A stretch of 64,000 bases of DNA from Croceivirga radicis (GCF_002072105.2 NZ_MTBC01000010.1:62001-126000), one strand, 5' to 3'. Positions 17,648 through 28,160 are shown, counted from the stretch's first letter. The notes: generated from the sequence alone by a model not told the origin. Made by a program: numbers and translations.

Positions 17648-20062
17648 ATGAAAACGCTCAAAACCAGAACTGACCTTTCTGCTTTAAATGACCAACAACG
17701 CAAAGCTGTACTTTCAGAAGCCAATAGACTCCTAGTCCTTGCGGGAGCCGGCTCCGGTAAAACCAAAACTTTATTGCATAAAATAAATTATCTGGTAACG
17801 GATAAACTGGTAGATGCCAATACTATTTTGGCGGTGACTTTTACCAAAAATGCTGCCAATGAAATGCTAGACAGAATGATTCTTGCTGCCGACCAAACTC
17901 GATATTACAAGGAATTTCTACAAACTCAAGGCATTACCTTTAAAGACAAGTATAGAGAACGTGTCCGTTTTCTCAACAAATTTCCCTGGCTCAAAAAATT
18001 AACTATCAAAACCATTCACAGTCTCTGTTACCAAATTATAAAAACAGACGGTGTACATGTGTTTGACAACCAATTTAAAATTGTAGCTGACCAAAAAATA
18101 GGAAATGAATTTCATGGAAACACTGCCACAGAAACGGTCAAAGAAATTATTGAAAAAGTAGCTATTGAGCTTTGTGAGGAAAAAGCATTTATTTTAAAAT
18201 TAAAGCGATTCCTATTAGATTACTATGTAGACCATATTCCAGACAACAAGACCAGTGAAGAATTTAGACCAGAAGGCAAACACTTTACTTCTTTAAATGG
18301 AGACAAAGTTCGGTCTAAATCAGAACAATTTATTGCAGATTGGTTATTCCGAAATAGTATTGAATATACTTATGAACCAGAAGTTAAAGTGGATAAAAAA
18401 GTATTTCACCCAGATTTTTTTATACCACAAGGAAATGTGTATTTAGAACATATTAGTAACCTAAGTTATCCTTCCTTTTGGAAGGAGGTTAAGATGAAAA
18501 TTGCTGGTTGTACATGTATTAAAACGTATGATGATGCCACGCACAACTCAGCTGTTTTTAATAGCGTTCTAGACCGTGTTATCAAAGGCAGAATTAGTGA
18601 AGATCTAAGTTCTGCTACCGTTTTAAATTATGACGAAGAATTTTCACCTTTTAGAAAGGAGTTAAAACGTTTTTATAGGGAAGTAAACGAGGTTCGAAAC
18701 AAAATAGAGAATTCGGAAAAAGACTTGCAGCAAATTATGGATGAAGCTGCTGCAAGCAAATACGAAAGAGTGCGTGTGTTTTATGAACTGGCTATCCCCA
18801 TAATCACAGCTTTTCAAGACTATTGCACTAACAAATCTTACATGGATTTTGATGGACTATTGATAAAAACCATTGAATTACTAGAAAACAATCCAAAAGT
18901 TCGTGAGAGGTATCAAAATAGCTATAGCCACATATTGGTAGATGAATTTCAAGATGTTAACAATCTGCAAGTCAAACTTTTAAATTTATTAACCACAAAG
19001 GAAACCCAGTTATTTTGTGTTGGTGATGACTGGCAAAGTATATATGGATTTCGAGGTTCTGAAATAAGTTATATCGTAAATTTCAAAGAACATTTTGCTA
19101 ATTCAGAATTAGTAACGCTTAATTTAAATTATAGAAGTACAGACCCAATTGTTTGCGCATCCACAGAAGCGATTAAAAAGAATGAATTTCAAATTCATAA
19201 AGACATCAAGGCTGTAAAGCGTGGAGGCCAAAAAATAAATATCTTCTATGAAGAAAATGAAGGACAAGAAATTTCCTTTATCTGGGAAACCGTTGAAAAA
19301 CATATACAGGACGGAATAAATCCAGAAGATATTTTGGTGCTCTATAGACGGTCTGCTATGGCCTCTGAACTAAAAAAGACTTTAGATGCAAGCGGTCATA
19401 AAATTCAATTTAAAACCATTCACGGTGCTAAAGGATTAGAAGCAAAAGTAGTTTTTATTTTAGGACTGCATTCTAATAAAGGTGGTTTCCCTGATCCCTG
19501 GTTACAGGATAAAATTTATCAGGTAATAAAACCTAGTAATTATGACCTTTTAATAGAAGAAGAACGTAGACTATTTTATGTAGCGCTTACAAGAGCGAAA
19601 GACTATCTGTATTTAATAAGCAAAAAGGGTGCGGTTTCAGAATTTATAAAAGATATACCTAAAGAATTTACGCTTCTAGAGACCAATGCAATTGATTATG
19701 GAACCAATAGGGTTTTTCTTTGTAAAAAATGTGAAACTAAAATAGAAGAACATTACAAGTTTTGCCCAGAATGTGGAAAGTCTATTGAACAAAACCATAG
19801 TCAAAATATAAAGTGGAAACAGAAAAAAAATGTTGAACAACAAATTCACAACCTTCCCATCAATTTTGAAAGAAATGATGAACAAATATTAAAATCTAGA
19901 CAAAAATTCAAAAGGGCTTACGAACCTTGGACAGAAGAAGAAGAAACACTATTAAAAAATTGCTATGAGGATTTTAGCATTACCGAATTAAGTGAAATGT
20001 TTGGAAGAAGTAAAGGTGGAATTCAATCAAGAATCAATCTTTGGTCTACAAATTTAGACTAA
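17648..20062 (+). CDS. UvrD/Rep-type helicase with inserted PD-(D/E)xK-like domain, zinc ribbon and SANT/Myb-like tail
   Basis: 804 residues. Superfamily 1 helicase motifs are complete: Walker A AGAGSGKT (32-39), TFTKNAANEM (Ia), DEFQD (~431), VGDDWQSIYGFRG (III), LNLNYRST (IV), TIHGAKGLEAKVVF (V) and EEERRLFYVALTRAKD (VI). Inserted near residues 220-310 is SKSEQFIADWLF, then HPDFFIP, then YLEHIS, a layout like restriction-endonuclease-fold domains (E...PD...E-x-x). Near 691-712 is a CxxC...CxxC zinc ribbon (CKKCE, CPECG), and the end (YEPWTEEEETLLKNC...SKGGIQSRI) is a SANT/Myb-like DNA-binding helix-turn-helix. The architecture suggests a DNA-processing or defence enzyme rather than housekeeping UvrD. 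Confidence 0.88.
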   Translation: MKTLKTRTDLSALNDQQRKAVLSEANRLLVLAGAGSGKTKTLLHKINYLVTDKLVDANTILAVTFTKNAANEMLDRMILAADQTRYYKEFLQTQGITFKDKYRERVRFLNKFPWLKKLTIKTIHSLCYQIIKTDGVHVFDNQFKIVADQKIGNEFHGNTATETVKEIIEKVAIELCEEKAFILKLKRFLLDYYVDHIPDNKTSEEFRPEGKHFTSLNGDKVRSKSEQFIADWLFRNSIEYTYEPEVKVDKKVFHPDFFIPQGNVYLEHISNLSYPSFWKEVKMKIAGCTCIKTYDDATHNSAVFNSVLDRVIKGRISEDLSSATVLNYDEEFSPFRKELKRFYREVNEVRNKIENSEKDLQQIMDEAAASKYERVRVFYELAIPIITAFQDYCTNKSYMDFDGLLIKTIELLENNPKVRERYQNSYSHILVDEFQDVNNLQVKLLNLLTTKETQLFCVGDDWQSIYGFRGSEISYIVNFKEHFANSELVTLNLNYRSTDPIVCASTEAIKKNEFQIHKDIKAVKRGGQKINIFYEENEGQEISFIWETVEKHIQDGINPEDILVLYRRSAMASELKKTLDASGHKIQFKTIHGAKGLEAKVVFILGLHSNKGGFPDPWLQDKIYQVIKPSNYDLLIEEERRLFYVALTRAKDYLYLISKKGAVSEFIKDIPKEFTLLETNAIDYGTNRVFLCKKCETKIEEHYKFCPECGKSIEQNHSQNIKWKQKKNVEQQIHNLPINFERNDEQILKSRQKFKRAYEPWTEEEETLLKNCYEDFSITELSEMFGRSKGGIQSRINLWSTNLD

Positions 20063-20305
20063 GCTTATGTTTCATCAAGTTGCAGAATCACAACTGAAAT
20101 ACCAACATATTGAATCTTGAATTAGACTGTGAAATTTTAAGTTGGTTCTAAGTTTACGCCATTCAACTTATTGGTTAAAACCTTTGTGGCATATTTAGTA
20201 ATTAATTTTTGATATTATTTCTTTTAGCTGTAAAATACATTGTGGCTGGTTACAACACATCTTTTAAATGTTTTAAATACCGGTTCACACATTTGTTAAA
20301 ATAAA

Positions 20306-20329
20306 AAACCCAGTATAACTACTGGGTTT
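20306..20329 (-). terminator. Terminator of the SusC-SusD-GDPD operon
   Basis: A perfect 10-bp stem (AAACCCAGTA / TACTGGGTTT) with a 4-nt loop TAAC. A run of A on the left becomes a U-tract in minus-strand transcripts ending after gene 20359-22131. The rest of the ~300-nt gap 20063-20358 shows no gene. Confidence 0.9.
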
Positions 20330-20358
20330 CTGCTGAATGAAAATTAAACTACACTTAC

Positions 20359-22131
20359 CTAATTATGCAATCCTCTTTTTCTTAAATACTGTAATAATAA
20401 TTGCGGACGGTCTGTTTGTATCATATCTACATGGTTGTTAATAAACCAATCGTACACCCTAGGGTCTAGATTTGCTTTTTCATCGTCATGCCCGCTGTTA
20501 TGATGCGGCCACAATGAGTTTACCCAAACAGATGCTCCTTTCTTGCGTATTTCTGGAAATTTAGCCACCAAAGAAACGGAGTCGTCTGGCACCGTAAATT
20601 CAAAAGCCACGGGCACTTCTTCGTTTAGATACGCTTCTACCATACGTTCTGCTTCTGGTTTACTAGTTCTAACAATGGGCATAAAAAAAACCTTGTCCAA
20701 ATAGTGGCCAAACTCCTTTTTTACTTGCTTATACGGTATTGCTCCCTTGATAACTACTTGTCTTGTAGTTCCTGTTTTTTCAGCAATTGCAAAACATTCT
20801 TCAAATATGTTGTAACTCTTATCCAAGTTCACTAAAATCTTTTCTTTGGCCACCATCAAAGCCTCTTCTAGCGTGGGTATTTTATGCGCTGTTGTATGCC
20901 CAATACCATCTTTTAAATGTAGCGTTTGTATATACTCCCAAGTAAGGTCTTCTACTTTTCCAGAACCGTTAGTGGTACGGTCTATAGTTTGATCGTGCAT
21001 TAAAATTAACTGACCATCTTTGGTTTTGCGTACATCCAACTCCACCATATCTACCCCCATATCTATACAATTTTGTATCGCTTGCAGGGAATTTTCTGGT
21101 GCATTACGCCAATCGCCCCTATGCGCTACCACAATAACCTGGTTGTTATGCGCATCTTCTAAATTGGCACGTAGCAGTTCAACCTTATCGCTATCACCAT
21201 GTAAGTTTCTTAATCCTTTGTCCTGTAAATAAGAAATTAACTCTGCTGGTCTATCCGTCATAATAGCATTAGCACCCTGATCCAGCAACCAGCCCCAAGA
21301 TTTATCTGCACCTTCTAATAAAGCCACCTCATCTGTTCTGCCAGCACACAACTCATCCCACAGGGCTATAGCCATAAAACCATCTTTATTCGCTTCAAAT
21401 TTTTCTTTTGCTAATTGCAATGGAATGGCGGTCTCACTATCAAAAATAGTTTCGTAATACGTTGGATTTATATCTGCTTCATAATCCTTATATAACTCGG
21501 CTACTTGTTCATTTTTGTACCATAGTTTAGGCATGTAAATAATACTATCCATTAAAGTGCCGTACTTTTTGCGCATTAGTTGCACCGCATCATTGCCTTT
21601 AAATATGGCATGATCAATGGTACCCGTTTCCTTAAGTACTTCATAGGCCTCCCTTACCCATTTACTTTCCGTTTTATCCAAGTTCACCATGGCTTTGCCT
21701 TTTACCAAAAGCATTACTTCTTTTAGGGTAGGCACCTGTTGTCTAGCATGTCTTACTCCAGCTGCATTCTTAAGACGTAACTTTTTAATTTCGTCTAGCG
21801 TTAATTCACTAACCTTACCACTACCATTGGTAGTCCTGTCCACAGTCTCATCATGCATGGCCACCAAATGGCCGTCTTTGGTAAGTCTAAAATCGAGTTC
21901 GATGATATCTATACCCAGATCTAAACACCTTTGCACCGCAAGTAGCGAATTTTCTGGTGCATAACGCCAATCTCCCCTATGGGAAACCGCCAAAATATAA
22001 TCCGAATTAGGATTTTTAAATTGATGTAAAATCTGTTCTGCCCTGGTAGCTCCATTTTGAGCTATAGCTACAGATATACTAGTCATCAAGGTGAATACCA
22101 CCTTGACAACTAGTTTTATATTGATTTTCAT
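20359..22131 (-). CDS. Exported tandem glycerophosphodiester phosphodiesterase (two GDPD domains)
   Basis: 590 residues with a signal peptide (MKINIKLVVKVVFTLMTSIS, then VAIAQ). Two full GDPD domains in tandem (~45-310 and ~330-585). Each has HRGDWR, APENSL, an E-L-D pair (IIELDFR; MVELDVR), the MHD motif (AMHDETVDRTTNGSGKV; LMHDQTIDRTTNGSGKV) and ends in TDRP. All metal and catalytic residues appear in both copies, so both may be active. The usual bacterial GDPD is a single ~250-350 residue domain. It hydrolyses glycerophosphodiesters to glycerol 3-phosphate plus alcohol. It follows susD by 7 nt, so it is the enzyme of this uptake locus. Confidence 0.93.
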   Translation of the reverse strand: MKINIKLVVKVVFTLMTSISVAIAQNGATRAEQILHQFKNPNSDYILAVSHRGDWRYAPENSLLAVQRCLDLGIDIIELDFRLTKDGHLVAMHDETVDRTTNGSGKVSELTLDEIKKLRLKNAAGVRHARQQVPTLKEVMLLVKGKAMVNLDKTESKWVREAYEVLKETGTIDHAIFKGNDAVQLMRKKYGTLMDSIIYMPKLWYKNEQVAELYKDYEADINPTYYETIFDSETAIPLQLAKEKFEANKDGFMAIALWDELCAGRTDEVALLEGADKSWGWLLDQGANAIMTDRPAELISYLQDKGLRNLHGDSDKVELLRANLEDAHNNQVIVVAHRGDWRNAPENSLQAIQNCIDMGVDMVELDVRKTKDGQLILMHDQTIDRTTNGSGKVEDLTWEYIQTLHLKDGIGHTTAHKIPTLEEALMVAKEKILVNLDKSYNIFEECFAIAEKTGTTRQVVIKGAIPYKQVKKEFGHYLDKVFFMPIVRTSKPEAERMVEAYLNEEVPVAFEFTVPDDSVSLVAKFPEIRKKGASVWVNSLWPHHNSGHDDEKANLDPRVYDWFINNHVDMIQTDRPQLLLQYLRKRGLHN

Positions 22132-22138
22132 AGGCCTT

Positions 22139-23527
22139 TTAGTATCCTGGATTTTGAACTAATGCTGGGTCTGCCGCAATCTGGCTTGCTGGTAATGGCA
22201 ATAACAGTTTGTTTGCATCTGAGACACCCAATACTTCTTGTGCTCTACCCTGTCGCAACAAATCGAACCACCTGTGGCCCTCCCAAACCAATTCTAATCG
22301 CCTTTGAAGGTCTATTTCTTGGAAAATAGCATTCTTATCTTCCCCGCCGGCATAATCCGATAAACCGGCTCTTTCTCGTATCTGATTTAGATAGGCTACC
22401 GCATTACTGGTGCTACCAAGCTCATTTTCCGTTTCTGCCAACATTAATAGCACATCTGCATACCTAAGCACTACCCAATCACTCGCAGAATCGCCAACTA
22501 CTGTGGTAGGTACCGCTATTTTATTGGTATAGGCCAAACCTGATTCCAATGTACCCACATACACATCTTTTCTGGTATCATTGGCCGTGTACAACTCATA
22601 GAATTCTGGCTTTAATACCCCATGACCTTTTGTACCAGCCATACTACCTTCTTGTCTTGCGGTTGGGTTAAACATGCGGTAAGCATCTGACCCCTCGCTA
22701 TTACTATTGATACCAGAAGCAAATTGTACCACAAAAATTAATTCGTCATTCAATTCGTTCTCCAAAGAGAACACTTCGGATACTGGAACTAGTTGATGTA
22801 CGTTGGCATCCACAACCTTAGTTAAACTAGTTTTAGCTGCTTGGAAATCTTGTCTTGTTAAATACACCTTGCCCAGCAATGCTTGGGCCGCAGTTTTTAC
22901 CACACGGCCTTTATTGCTTTCTGTCCTAACTGGTAAGTAGCCTTCTGCTTCTTCTAAATCTGCAATAATCTGCGCATATACATCTGCTACCGCTGTGCGT
23001 TCTTGCCCAAAATATTCTTGTGGATTAACAACTTCGTCCGTAATCAATGGCACATCCCCAAACGTTCTTACCAAATTAAAATAAAGCAATGCCCTAATGA
23101 ACAACATTTCCCCTATTCTAGCATTTTTTGTTGCTTCCTCTGTATATGCCACATCGCTAATACGATTTAATACAATATTAGCACGTTGTATTCCTTTAAA
23201 TGCATCTTCCCAAACATTGGCAATTAGGCTACTTTGTGGAATTACATTATAATCATCTAACATCCCATAATTACCGCCGTCGTTAGCCGGAGTTTCATCG
23301 TATGCATCTTCTCCAGGCAGTTCACCCACAGCAGGAAAGGCGGTATCATAATTACCTGTAAATTGTAAAGCCGCATAAACAGCATTTACGGCCTCTTCCA
23401 TCTCTGCCTCGTTAGCATAAAAATTATCTGCTACCTTGGTAGTTGTAGGGTTTTGTATCAATTCGTTTTCACAGCTTATAAGGCCAACTGCCATTACAAC
23501 ACTGGTTATATAAAGTAACTTTTTCAT
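22139..23527 (-). CDS. SusD/RagB-family nutrient-binding lipoprotein
   Basis: 462 residues. Lipobox GLISC (Cys 19) then ENELIQNPTT. SusD features: TPR-like helices (RANIVLNRI, FIRALLYFNLVRTFGDVPLI), LLMLAETENELG, LNQIRERAGL, LQRRLELVWEGHRWFDLLRQ and the terminal VQNPGY. It is the surface lid that closes on the SusC barrel 11 nt upstream. Shorter than most glycan SusDs (~500-600), in line with a small ligand. Operon partner is the tandem GDPD. Confidence 0.95.
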   Translation of the reverse strand: MKKLLYITSVVMAVGLISCENELIQNPTTTKVADNFYANEAEMEEAVNAVYAALQFTGNYDTAFPAVGELPGEDAYDETPANDGGNYGMLDDYNVIPQSSLIANVWEDAFKGIQRANIVLNRISDVAYTEEATKNARIGEMLFIRALLYFNLVRTFGDVPLITDEVVNPQEYFGQERTAVADVYAQIIADLEEAEGYLPVRTESNKGRVVKTAAQALLGKVYLTRQDFQAAKTSLTKVVDANVHQLVPVSEVFSLENELNDELIFVVQFASGINSNSEGSDAYRMFNPTARQEGSMAGTKGHGVLKPEFYELYTANDTRKDVYVGTLESGLAYTNKIAVPTTVVGDSASDWVVLRYADVLLMLAETENELGSTSNAVAYLNQIRERAGLSDYAGGEDKNAIFQEIDLQRRLELVWEGHRWFDLLRQGRAQEVLGVSDANKLLLPLPASQIAADPALVQNPGY

Positions 23528-23538
23528 TGTATTGGTTT

Positions 23539-26500
23539 TTAGTAGGTTATTTTTAATCCGACGGTATAGGTTCTTGCAATTGGATAATTGCCACCAGAGT
23601 TGTACCCTGATGTTAGAATATTACTGGTGGTACCATCTGGGTTCCACCCGCGCCAATCTGTAGCCGTAAACAAATTATTACCAGATAGGTATACTTGTAA
23701 TCCCTGTAATTGTAACTTGTCTAGTATATTTTTTTGGAAAGTATACCCTAAACGGACATCTCTAAACCTAAAATAATCGCCATTATTTTCATCTACCGTT
23801 ACGGAGCTTCTTAAGATTTTTCTTGAGTTAGAGAAATTACCAAAATTAGGCTGGCCCAAGAAACCGTCTGGATTATTTACCGGGTGATATCTATTGTTGA
23901 AATAGTATTTTGTTGGTATCGCAAAGCCTTCTCCGGATTCCGTTAAAGAACTTAAATCGCCATCTAATAATGTTCTGCCGGCAACACCTACAAAATTGAA
24001 GCTTAAATTGAATCCTTTGTAATCTAAATTGGCTCCAAAACCATAGGTGAAGTCTGGCGCAAAAGTACCTTTGGAAATCTTATCGTCATCAGTAATTTGT
24101 CCATCACCATTAACATCTACAACCCTTAAATCTCCGGTTAAGGTGCCATCTAGATGTGGGGTGTTGTCTATTTCTTCTTGAGTCTTAAAAACACCATCTA
24201 GTTTGTACCCATAAATTTCTGCAATTGGCCTACCAATTTGTGTTACAAACAATTGATCCCTACCTGTTGCTATCCTGTCTTGGCCAGGACCCAATGCCAA
24301 TACCTTGTTCTTGTAAGAAGTAAGGTTTGCATTAAAACCAATACCAAGGTCTCCTGCCTTAAAACCGTTTCCAAAAATTTGAAATTCCCAGCCTTGGTTT
24401 TCCATTTCACCAATATTGGCCAGTACATTATCATAACCGGTTTGCTGTGGTACCGGTACATCTAACAACAAGTCTTTAGTATTGGTTTTATAATAAGCCA
24501 TATTAAAATTCAACTTATTATTGAAAAACCCTAAATCCAATCCTATGTTTAGAGAAGAAGCTACCTCCCAACCTAAATCTGGATTTGGAGCAGATGTAGT
24601 TATGTAACCTGGGGCAATACCGTTACCAAATACATAATTAGAATCGGTTACCAAGGCTTTGGAAGCATAAGTACCAATCTGGTTATTCCCTGTTTGCCCC
24701 CAACTGGCCGAAAGTTTACCAAAACTTAAGATGTTTGAGTCTGGAAAAAATGTTTCTCTACTAAATACCCAGCCACCGGCAATGGATGGAAAATTACCCC
24801 AACGGTTATTTACACCAAAACGCGATGATCCATCTCTACGTAAGGCCGCCGTTACTAGGTACTTATCATCAAAATCATACTGTAGACGACCTAAGTAAGA
24901 CTCTAGTGCCCAAATACCCACATCTGCAGTAGCAGTAAATGCACTGGCACCACCTATATTCTGTATGTTATCATCTGCAAAACCAGTGCCTACAACCCTT
25001 GTGTAATCTATTTTCTCTTTTTGAAACGTATACCCTGCCAATACATTAAGATGATGTTTACCAAAAGTTCTATCGAAGGTTAGCGTATTCTCTAGCAAAT
25101 AGTTCACTTTATTTTGCTTACGCTGTTCCGCATTTGCATCTGCTCGTGGTGCAGGTGTTCTGTAAGAACCAACTCCTATTGGATAATAGTAATCCCTTAC
25201 ATATGTATCGTAATCTCCACCCAAAGAAAATCTATAGGTTAACCCCTTGATTATTTCCGCATCTAAAAAAGCATTACCAAAAATTCTAAATCGGCTTTTT
25301 TCATCTGTGATTAGATTAGCCGTTGCCACTAAATTCTCTACAGGCGTACCATTTACCCTAACGCCTTCAATTTCGCGTTGTTCATTAACCAATTGATCAC
25401 TAATGTTGATACTTCCATCTGCATTATAAGGGCTATACATGGGAAAACTTAATGGAATTAAACCCAAAACACCATTACTACGACTACCTTGGTCTACGGA
25501 GTTTTCTACCGAGTACGTTGGTTTTAAATTCACACCAAATTTAATCTTGTCCGTAATCTTGGTCTGCAAATTCAAAGAGGCAGAATACCGTTTAAAATCC
25601 GTACCAATTACCACCCCCTCTTGGTCAAAATAACCTAAAGAAGTAAAGAAAGTTGTTTTCTCGTTTCCGCCAGAAATAGAAAGTGCATAATTGGATATTG
25701 GAGCACTCCTAAACCCCTCATTTAACCAATCTGTGTTCAATAATCCTGGTTCTCCATTTAGGTAAGGTTCTAGTTCTGGCAAAAATAATTCGCGACCATC
25801 TATTTGCTTTCCGTCTATCAGTTTAGTAACCCTAACACTATTTGGGTCTGCCTCACTTCTATTTAAAGGGTCTTTAGAAACATATCCCCAATTTCTAGCC
25901 TCTGTTAAGAATTGGGCATGCTCATATGCATTTACCAATTCTACTCCGGAGCTTTGTTGTTGTATACCTCCATATGTTTCTAGGGTAATTCTTGTTTTCT
26001 GGTTAAATTTACCCGCCTTTGTGGTAATTAAGATTACACCGTTAGCCGCTCTAGAACCATAAATTGATGCAGATGCCGCATCTTTTAAAATATTAATATC
26101 CTCAATATCATTTGGATTAACGGAGCTTAACGTACTCCCTTCTGTTAAGGGAAAGCCGTCCACAACAATAAGTGGATTAGAACCTGCAGTCAATGTTCCC
26201 GTACCTCTTATTATTATTTGTGAATCGTTACCTGGTTGTCCGTTGGATTGATTGATTATAACCCCAGATAATTTACCGGCCAATTGCTGGTCTACAGAGG
26301 CAGCGGTAACATTTTGCAGTTCTTGACTGTTCATTTCCGCCACGGAACCCACTACCTTTGCCCTAGCCTGTTGCCCGTAACCAATTAAAACAACTTCTTG
26401 TAAACTAGATGACGCCAGACTTAATTGAATGCTATATTCTATTTGAGTACCCACGGTAACCAGCTCCATATTATACCCAATATAAGACACCTCCAAAACG

Positions 26501-27021
26501 GCTCCAGGGTTAACCTCTAGAACAAAATTTCCCTCAAAATCAGTAGCGGTACCGTTGGTTGTACCTTGTTCCACAACGGACGCCCCAGGTAGTGGCTGCC
26601 CATTTTCATCTAGCACTTTTCCTTTTATCTCTTGAAATATGCTTTCTACTATTGCTTTAGAAGCCTTGGGTCTTTTGTCTATAGAAATATTATAATTAAG
26701 TCTTCTAAAAGCCAAGCCAGCATCTTTGGCCAATAATTCTAGCACAGAACGCAAGGACACCTTATTATAACTAAGGTTATATTTATTTTTTATGCCGGTT
26801 ATGGATCTACCGTATACAAAATTAAAATCGGTTTGGTATTCTATAGCGGTTATTACCTCTTCTATGGTTGCTTGTTTTAGATGCAGGTCTACCGTTACTT
26901 GATCCAACTTTTGGGCTTTGACATTGGATGCCAAAAGCGGATTCAAGAGCGCCACAATCACACAAATAAAATAGACTTTCATTGTTAACGCTATAAATTG
27001 CTTAATAGTTAGTGAATTCAT
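23539..27021 (-). CDS. SusC/RagA TonB-dependent transporter with STN signalling domain
   Basis: 1160 residues. Signal peptide, then an STN (secretin/TonB short N-terminal) domain at ~45-110 (LHLKQATIEEVITAIEYQTD), CarboxypepD_reg domain (IKGKVLDENGQPLPGASVVE) at ~130-205, plug (QLAGKLSGVIINQSNGQPG, IRGTGTLTAGSNPLIVVDGF, NIEDINILKDAASASIYGSR) and a 22-strand-type barrel ending TYTVGLKITY. The STN domain together with the FecR and ECF sigma genes just upstream indicates trans-envelope signalling: ligand loading relieves FecR inhibition of the sigma factor. Confidence 0.96.
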   Translation of the reverse strand: MNSLTIKQFIALTMKVYFICVIVALLNPLLASNVKAQKLDQVTVDLHLKQATIEEVITAIEYQTDFNFVYGRSITGIKNKYNLSYNKVSLRSVLELLAKDAGLAFRRLNYNISIDKRPKASKAIVESIFQEIKGKVLDENGQPLPGASVVEQGTTNGTATDFEGNFVLEVNPGAVLEVSYIGYNMELVTVGTQIEYSIQLSLASSSLQEVVLIGYGQQARAKVVGSVAEMNSQELQNVTAASVDQQLAGKLSGVIINQSNGQPGNDSQIIIRGTGTLTAGSNPLIVVDGFPLTEGSTLSSVNPNDIEDINILKDAASASIYGSRAANGVILITTKAGKFNQKTRITLETYGGIQQQSSGVELVNAYEHAQFLTEARNWGYVSKDPLNRSEADPNSVRVTKLIDGKQIDGRELFLPELEPYLNGEPGLLNTDWLNEGFRSAPISNYALSISGGNEKTTFFTSLGYFDQEGVVIGTDFKRYSASLNLQTKITDKIKFGVNLKPTYSVENSVDQGSRSNGVLGLIPLSFPMYSPYNADGSINISDQLVNEQREIEGVRVNGTPVENLVATANLITDEKSRFRIFGNAFLDAEIIKGLTYRFSLGGDYDTYVRDYYYPIGVGSYRTPAPRADANAEQRKQNKVNYLLENTLTFDRTFGKHHLNVLAGYTFQKEKIDYTRVVGTGFADDNIQNIGGASAFTATADVGIWALESYLGRLQYDFDDKYLVTAALRRDGSSRFGVNNRWGNFPSIAGGWVFSRETFFPDSNILSFGKLSASWGQTGNNQIGTYASKALVTDSNYVFGNGIAPGYITTSAPNPDLGWEVASSLNIGLDLGFFNNKLNFNMAYYKTNTKDLLLDVPVPQQTGYDNVLANIGEMENQGWEFQIFGNGFKAGDLGIGFNANLTSYKNKVLALGPGQDRIATGRDQLFVTQIGRPIAEIYGYKLDGVFKTQEEIDNTPHLDGTLTGDLRVVDVNGDGQITDDDKISKGTFAPDFTYGFGANLDYKGFNLSFNFVGVAGRTLLDGDLSSLTESGEGFAIPTKYYFNNRYHPVNNPDGFLGQPNFGNFSNSRKILRSSVTVDENNGDYFRFRDVRLGYTFQKNILDKLQLQGLQVYLSGNNLFTATDWRGWNPDGTTSNILTSGYNSGGNYPIARTYTVGLKITY

Positions 27022-27069
27022 ATCTTCACAGAATGTTTAATGGTTAATTATTAATCGTTAAAAAGCTTT

Positions 27070-27106
27070 GCAGTCTGTAGATCCTCGCCAAAGTTTCGCA
27101 GGCTGC
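27070..27106 (-). promoter_or_regulatory. Hairpin in the leader between fecR and susC
   Basis: GCAGTCTG (27070-27077) pairs with CAGGCTGC (27099-27106), one G-T pair, followed in the minus direction by AAAGCTTTTTAA. It may be a weak terminator or attenuator that separates regulator from transporter transcription. Inference from structure only. Confidence 0.4.
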
Positions 27107-27164
27107 TTTTGTTTTAAATAATAGTGTTTACATAGTGTATTTTTTTAGAGTTTGTTGTTTGGAT

Positions 27165-28160
27165 TTATTCCTTGCAAAGGCCTTTAAATAATACTTGGTT
27201 ACCTTCTTTAATTTCATAATCAAATCCTTTGGTGGCAAACTTTATACTTTCTAAAACCACCTTTAAATTTGCTTTTTCATATCTGGCAGTAACATGACAA
27301 TTCTTTAAACCTTGGTGTTTAAAATGGACAGTAATTCCATACCATCTGCTCAACATATTAGCCGCTTCGGCAAAGCTGATATCATTAAATCTGATGATAC
27401 CATTTTTCCAATCCAGAAAATTCTCATTGGATACTTTTGATTTGGATAGCGTATTTGCCGATTTGTTGAAATAGGCCAACTCCATAGGGTTCAATTCCAA
27501 AATATTGTTGGTCCCTGCTTTTGTATTAAATACCTTTACCTTGCCGGTTTTTACGGTAACAGCGATAGCCTCGTTAAAGGAATATGCATTTACATTAAAA
27601 GAAGTGCCTAACACTTGGGTATCTATAGCATTGGAATGCACAACGAAAGGTTGTTCTTTATTTTCTGCTACTTCAAAAAAAGCTTCGCCTTCTAAATAGA
27701 CCTCTCTTAGTTTTTGCCCTTTAAACGATTTTGGGAAGTTAAGTTTACTACCGGCATTAAGGGTTACTTTAGTACCATCACTTAGATTTATGGTTGCTCT
27801 TTTGCCCCAATCTGTTTGTTGTGCCAACATTTCTACTTGAGCCACCTTCGCCTTATTATATTCTTGGCCCTTACTCACCACCATATAACCCAAACCAATT
27901 AATAAGACTAAAGAAGCGGCAACTTTAAATACTTGTCTTATACCTATAGAAAAAGACTTCTTGTTATCCGTAGCTTTGATTTTACCCTGTATTGCTGAAA
28001 AAATATCCTTTTCAATAGCTTTTTCCTTCTCAACATCAAAAGGAGTAACTTCTTTATTTTCATATGAAGCTAAAACACGGTCCACAAGTTCTTTTTCCTT
28101 TTGGGAGCAATTACCTGCAGTGTATTTTTCTATTAAAATTTGTAACTCTTTTTCAGTCAT
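27165..28160 (-). CDS. FecR-family anti-sigma factor
   Basis: 331 residues. Cytoplasmic N-terminus (LIEKYTAGNCSQKEKELVDR), one membrane helix near 80-100 (VFKVAASLVLLIGLGYMVVS), periplasmic FecR domain (GKRATINLSDGTKVTLNAGS, YLEGEAFFEV, FVVHSNAIDTQVLGTSFNV) and a C-terminal DUF4974/secretin-like domain. Located between the sigma gene (66 nt upstream) and susC. It should bind the STN domain of the SusC protein. Confidence 0.94.
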   Translation of the reverse strand: MTEKELQILIEKYTAGNCSQKEKELVDRVLASYENKEVTPFDVEKEKAIEKDIFSAIQGKIKATDNKKSFSIGIRQVFKVAASLVLLIGLGYMVVSKGQEYNKAKVAQVEMLAQQTDWGKRATINLSDGTKVTLNAGSKLNFPKSFKGQKLREVYLEGEAFFEVAENKEQPFVVHSNAIDTQVLGTSFNVNAYSFNEAIAVTVKTGKVKVFNTKAGTNNILELNPMELAYFNKSANTLSKSKVSNENFLDWKNGIIRFNDISFAEAANMLSRWYGITVHFKHQGLKNCHVTARYEKANLKVVLESIKFATKGFDYEIKEGNQVLFKGLCKE

